Shown here piece by piece: positions 60,929-64,000 of a DNA stretch of 64,000 bases. Position numbers and translations under genes: made by a program. The notes under the pieces are model-generated. The model was not told the DNA's origin and searched no databases. It saw only the letters and a program-made list of their open reading frames with translations. Every line of letters starts with the position of its first letter. The first letter of the stretch is position 1. Where the stretch lies: contig NZ_CP155792.1 in assembly GCF_039729015.1 (NCBI RefSeq), positions 1,384,001-1,448,000 of the forward strand, in the 5' to 3' direction. The DNA comes from Blastococcus sp. HT6-30. GTDB lineage: Bacteria > Actinomycetota > Actinomycetes > Mycobacteriales > Geodermatophilaceae.

Positions 60929-62674
60929 ATGCGCGCGCGCGCCTGGTCGGGCCCCGCCGCTGCTGTGGGGCGCCGGACGCTGGTGGCCGTCCTCGCGGTC
61001 TGCACGGTGGCGCTGGTGCCCACCGGGCCTGCGGCCGCCGCGCCCAGCGACCAGCCGGGTGGCACGTCGGGCGTGCTGGACAGCCGCGCCCTGGACCGGC
61101 TCCAGCGGCGCGCCGCCGAGGTGCAGGAGGAGCTCCGCGCGCGGCAGGACGACATCGTCGCCGCCCGTGCGGCGCTCGCCGAGGCGCAGGTGGCGGTCGA
61201 GGAGGCCGAGGCGGTCCTCGCCGATGCGCAGGGCGTGCTGGCCGGGTACCAGCGGGAGGTGGCCGGCTACGCCTCCGCCGTCTACCGGGACGGCGGAGCG
61301 CTGACCCCCCTGACCCTCCTGCTCAGAGCGGGCGACCCGGGTGAGGTGCTCTCCGCCCTGGGCTTCCTCGACGCCGTGGACGCGCACGCCGCCGACGTCA
61401 TCGGCGTCGCGGAGGGGCACCGGCGCGCCGCCCTGGAGGAGGAGGAGCGGGCCCAGGGTGCGCTCGGGCAGGCCCGGGCGCGGGCCGACGAGGTGAGCGC
61501 CCGGGTCGCCGCGCTCGAGGAGGCCGCGGCCGCGGTCACGGCGGAGCTCGACGAGGCCCTGCAGGTCGTCGACGGCCAGCTGTCCCGGTTGCAGCGCGAG
61601 CAGCTGGACGTCAACGAGCAGACGGCGGCCAGCTGGCGCGCCTACGTGGACCAGTTGCGCGCCGCGGGCGTCGACACCGTGCCCGCCGCCGCGCTGCGCG
61701 ACCCGGCTCGGGGCCTGCCGGACGGGCTGGTGCCCGTGGCTGCCGGCGGGGGCGGGGCCCAGCGCGGGGTCGCCCAGCTGCCGGGGCAGCCCAGCTCGCT
61801 GCTGGTGCTGCCCGTGGAGACGCTGACGGCGGTGAGCGCGGCGATGGAGGCGCTCGGGCGGCCGTACGCCCCCGGTACGGCGGGGCCGGACTCCTGGGGC
61901 TGCGGCACGCTGGTGCAGGCCGCGTTCGAGCGGGCCGGCGTCCCGGTGCCGGCCACGCAGGGGGAGCTGTTCGCGACCGCCACCCCCGTGGCCGCCGCCG
62001 ACGTGCTCCCCGGCGACCTCGTCTTCCTCGGCTCCGGCGAGGCCGGGCTGGGGCATGTCGGCATGGCGCTGGACCAGCGCACGATGCTCGCCGCCGACGC
62101 CCGGGCCGGCGCCGTGGTGGTCCGGACGCTGCCGGCCGACCAGGTGCTGGCGGTCGGGCGACCCGGCCTGGGCCAGCGGCCCGCCGTCCCGGTGCCCGGA
62201 CCGGCTCCGGGGGCGCTGCGGACCGAGTGCGGCAACACGGTCTACCCACCGAGCTATGACGGCGCCCGCGCCTGGGGTGGCTATCCGAACGGGCTCATCC
62301 CGCCCAGCGCGATGTGCCCGCTGGGCGTCGGCGGGCACTGGCTGCGCTGCGACGCGGCGGCCGCCTACCGGGCGATGTCCTCGGCGTACTCGGCCGATCT
62401 CGGCGCTCCGCTCTGCATCACCGACTCCTACCGCACGTACGCCGGCCAGGTCCGGCTGTACGGGGAGAAGCCGGCCCTCGCCGCGGTCCCCGGCACGAGC
62501 AACCACGGCTGGGGCCTCGCGGTGGACCTCTGCGGCGGCGTCCAGTCGTTCGGGACGCGGCAGTACTCCTGGATGGTGGCGAACGCGGGCCGGTTCGGCT
62601 TCCTGCACCCGACCTGGGCCGATCCCGGCAACGGGCGTGAGGAGCCCTGGCACTGGGAGTACGCCGGCACGTGA
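60929..62674 (+). CDS. secreted peptidoglycan hydrolase: coiled coil, NlpC/P60 and VanY-type domains
   Basis: 581 residues with a signal peptide (1-38, ending PAAAAPS), a long coiled coil (about 50-230), an NlpC/P60 endopeptidase-like domain (about 295-415) and a C-terminal D-Ala-D-Ala carboxypeptidase domain (about 430-581). The NlpC/P60 part has its Cys in SWGCGTLVQAAF (Cys325) and His in GHVGMALD (His376); GCGTL replaces the usual DCSGL. The VanY part has the zinc set TSNHGWGLAVD (His526, Asp533) and PWHWEY (His575). GGGGGAGGG precedes the ATG. Two cell-wall cutting activities on one chain is unusual; the coiled coil resembles FtsEX-controlled hydrolases. Confidence 0.88.
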   Translation: MRARAWSGPAAAVGRRTLVAVLAVCTVALVPTGPAAAAPSDQPGGTSGVLDSRALDRLQRRAAEVQEELRARQDDIVAARAALAEAQVAVEEAEAVLADAQGVLAGYQREVAGYASAVYRDGGALTPLTLLLRAGDPGEVLSALGFLDAVDAHAADVIGVAEGHRRAALEEEERAQGALGQARARADEVSARVAALEEAAAAVTAELDEALQVVDGQLSRLQREQLDVNEQTAASWRAYVDQLRAAGVDTVPAAALRDPARGLPDGLVPVAAGGGGAQRGVAQLPGQPSSLLVLPVETLTAVSAAMEALGRPYAPGTAGPDSWGCGTLVQAAFERAGVPVPATQGELFATATPVAAADVLPGDLVFLGSGEAGLGHVGMALDQRTMLAADARAGAVVVRTLPADQVLAVGRPGLGQRPAVPVPGPAPGALRTECGNTVYPPSYDGARAWGGYPNGLIPPSAMCPLGVGGHWLRCDAAAAYRAMSSAYSADLGAPLCITDSYRTYAGQVRLYGEKPALAAVPGTSNHGWGLAVDLCGGVQSFGTRQYSWMVANAGRFGFLHPTWADPGNGREEPWHWEYAGT

Positions 62675-62756
62675 GGCCGGCTGCCGGACGGCGGCGCGGC
62701 GGAAATGTCGGCGCCTCGCCCTACCGTGCGGAACGACTCACGGAGGAGAAGAAGCG

Positions 62757-63077
62757 ATGCTCATCGACTGCGACACCTGCACCGTCCGGGGGACCGGCTG
62801 CGCCGACTGCGTGGTGACCGTCCTGCTCGGCGCGCCGCCGGGATGGCAGGGGACCGACCCGGTGGTGGTCCCGATGACCGGCCGCTCGCGCGGTGGGTCC
62901 GCAGCGGCCGCGGCGGAGGACGTCGTGGTGCCTCCGCCGGGCGTGGTGGTGGAGTTCGACGACGTGGAGCGCCGGGCCGTCCGCGCGCTGGCGGAGGGAG
63001 GGCTCGTGCCTCCGCTGCGGCATCCTCACGGTTCCGACGGTCACGGTGGCGAGGGGCCGGGGCGGCGCACGGGCTGA
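62757..63077 (+). CDS. small protein with four-cysteine N-terminal motif
   Basis: 106 residues beginning with a double CxxC motif, Cys5, Cys8, Cys15 and Cys18 (MLIDCDTCTVRGTGCADC), a likely zinc or Fe-S knuckle. A hydrophobic strand follows (VVTVLLGAPPGW), then Ala-rich and His/Gly-rich stretches. CGGAGGAG stands about seven bases before ATG 62757, and a TACCGT box lies about 30 bases upstream. Related proteins are found next to NlpC/P60 genes in other actinobacteria, so a link to the riboswitch-controlled gene downstream is possible. Function unknown. Confidence 0.75.
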   Translation: MLIDCDTCTVRGTGCADCVVTVLLGAPPGWQGTDPVVVPMTGRSRGGSAAAAAEDVVVPPPGVVVEFDDVERRAVRALAEGGLVPPLRHPHGSDGHGGEGPGRRTG

Positions 63078-63188
63078 TCGTCCCGGTGCCGGTCGCGGTG
63101 TCCGCCCGTGCACCCGATCGGGTGAACGCCCAGGTGGAGGGGCCGTGCGGGACGGGAAGCCGAGCGCATGCGTTCCCACGGTCCACAT

Positions 63189-63218
63189 TTGTCACAGGCG
63201 CATCACGATCGTTAAGGT
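63189..63218 (+). promoter_or_regulatory. promoter of the riboswitch-NlpC/P60 transcript
   Basis: TTGTCA (63189-63194), 18 bases, TAAGGT (63213-63218). It is the most standard -35/-10 pair in the window. Transcription should start near 63225, about 40 bases before the riboswitch. Confidence 0.65.
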
Positions 63219-63262
63219 CGTCGCCGTTCGGCCGGGTGGTCGTCATCCGTCGAAGGGTGGCC

Positions 63263-63426
63263 CCGACCGAACACCGCCTAATCACCGCGCGGCGTGCAGC
63301 ACCGGCGCCCGCGGTGTACCGGGGACCCACCGCAGTTCCGGGGTGAGTTCTCCTGCGGCCGGCTCGCCGGCCCGCGGGGGATAGGGCCAGTCTTCCCAGC
63401 CCGAACCCGTCAGCTAACTCGGTCGG
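63263..63426 (+). ncRNA. c-di-AMP riboswitch (ydaO-yuaA type)
   Basis: Conserved blocks appear in order: ACCGGGGACCCA, then CCGGGGTGAG, then GATAGGGCC, then CCGAACCCGTCAGCTAAC. The ends close as a perfect 8-bp P1 stem, CCGACCGA (63263-63270) with TCGGTCGG (63419-63426). It lies in the leader of a cell-wall hydrolase gene, the usual place for this class in actinobacteria, where c-di-AMP normally lowers expression. The ribosome site AGAGGAAG begins eight bases after P1, so translation control is possible; no terminator is visible. Confidence 0.85.
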
Positions 63427-63448
63427 CGGTTGCAGAGGAAGAAACGGA

Positions 63449-64000
63449 GTGCCGCCGCACGTGGCGACCCCTCACGCACCGCTGACGCAGGCCCCCGAAC
63501 GAGCTCCCGCCGCCGGCGGGCGCAGCTCCGCGAGCGCCCGCAGCTCCGGACCGCTCCGGTCCGGCGTGCTGGTCAGCGCGGCTGCCGCCCTGACCGTCAT
63601 CGTCATCCCCGGCACCGCAGTCGCCGTTCCCGGTGCGGCCGACGAGGTCGCCGCGCAGGTGGCCGAGGCCAACCACGAGCTCGAGGTCCTCTCCGAGCAG
63701 CTCAACGACGCACGCGTCGCGCTCGAGAGGCACGAGGGCGCCGCCCGGGCCGCCGGCGACGCCGTCGCGGCCGCCGAGGCCCGGCTCGGCGCCCTGGACG
63801 GGCACATCCGCAGGCTCGCCCGCAGCGCCTACACCGGCAGCGGACTGACCCGGCTCGACGCCCTGCTGTCGAGCGACTCGGCCGACCAGATGGTGTCCCA
63901 GCTCGGGATCCTCGACGCGATCGCCGGGCACACCAACGAGGTCCTCACCGAGGTCTCGTCGGCGGCCGACGACGCGGAGCAGTCCCGGAAGGCCGCTGCG
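63449..64000 (+). CDS. NlpC/P60 (RipC-like) cell-wall hydrolase, N-terminal part
   Basis: The window ends inside this gene; 184 residues are visible. They give a signal peptide (LRSGVLVSAAAALTVIVIPGTAVA) and an alpha-helical coiled coil (AAQVAEANHELEVLSEQLNDARVAL..., RSAYTGSGLTRLDALLSSDSADQMVSQLGILDAI) as in RipA/RipC-type hydrolases, whose NlpC/P60 domain should lie beyond the edge. The coiled coil resembles that of the protein at 60929. GTG 63449 has AGAGGAAG seven bases upstream; GTG 63461 is an alternative. Controlled by the c-di-AMP riboswitch just upstream. In M. tuberculosis Rv2190c holds this place. Confidence 0.85.
   Translation, partial: MPPHVATPHAPLTQAPERAPAAGGRSSASARSSGPLRSGVLVSAAAALTVIVIPGTAVAVPGAADEVAAQVAEANHELEVLSEQLNDARVALERHEGAARAAGDAVAAAEARLGALDGHIRRLARSAYTGSGLTRLDALLSSDSADQMVSQLGILDAIAGHTNEVLTEVSSAADDAEQSRKAAA

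Noticed and set aside
58982-62653. One 1223-codon minus-strand protein
   Set aside because: Only the part from GTG 60763 is the exonuclease-UvrC protein; upstream it runs antisense through the wall hydrolase, and a -10 box marks the true start.
1-64000. tRNA or rRNA genes
   Set aside because: No cloverleaf with TTCGANNC arm and no rRNA signature was noticed on either strand; a tRNA scan would be needed to be certain.

Overview
The window is very GC-rich DNA packed with genes, with GTG starts as common as ATG. Its gene order (glnA2, glnE, glnA1, DUF4191, lipA, lipB, sucB/dlaT, pepA, gcvT, asnB, ctaC, qcrCAB, ctaE, trpD, UvrC-like exonuclease, NlpC/P60 protein) matches the stretch of the Mycobacterium tuberculosis chromosome from panB (Rv2225) down to Rv2190c. 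I therefore read it as chromosome of a high-GC actinobacterium. A retinal rhodopsin plus carotene-cleavage gene, F420 enzymes, carotenoid-type context and GC level suggest Geodermatophilaceae or a close relative; that family assignment is an inference.

Layout. 0-2 kb: end of an unknown gene, small SPOR-like protein, F420:NADP oxidoreductase, metal-receptor-fold protein. 2-10 kb: panB/nadE leftward, then glnA2, a class I amidotransferase and glnE rightward. 10-18.2 kb: an accessory block between glnE and glnA1 (lipoprotein, CDGSH protein, soluble chemoreceptor, iron/haem-oxygenase-like enzyme, SDR, truncated DUF1353 gene, rhodopsin, beta-carotene dioxygenase). 18.3-24.7 kb: glnA1 with a GlnR operator, RDD protein, DUF4191, lipA, an apolipoprotein-like repeat protein and an F420-type LLM oxidoreductase. 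24.7-35 kb: GGDEF/degenerate-EAL membrane protein, leuS behind a leucine leader-peptide attenuator, AhpD-like protein, lipB, peptidase E, Ser/Thr kinase, TIGR01777 epimerase. 35-45 kb: sucB and lpdA, pepA, gcvT, BrkB-family protein and a holin-like/DUF3618/DUF4235 envelope operon. 45-57 kb: aldo/keto reductase, decayed MBL gene, DUF3043, IscA-type protein, asnB, and the ctaC-ctaF / ctaE-qcrC-qcrA-qcrB respiratory block. 57-64 kb: pseudo-receiver coupled to trpD, AsnC-type domain, DEDDh-UvrC protein, a two-enzyme peptidoglycan hydrolase, a Cys-rich small protein, a c-di-AMP (ydaO-yuaA) riboswitch and the start of a RipC-like gene cut by the window end.

How it fits together. Nitrogen: glnA1 (adenylylatable), glnA2 (not adenylylatable), glnE, an amidotransferase and asnB, with GlnR boxes at both glnA genes. 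Lipoate: lipB and lipA make the cofactor carried by SucB, and LpdA re-oxidises it. Energy: the cytochrome bcc-aa3 supercomplex genes plus a light-driven proton pump that could add to the same proton gradient. At least 18 genes start directly 6-8 nt after a TAnnnT -10 box, so leaderless transcription is the rule here and helps decide start codons.
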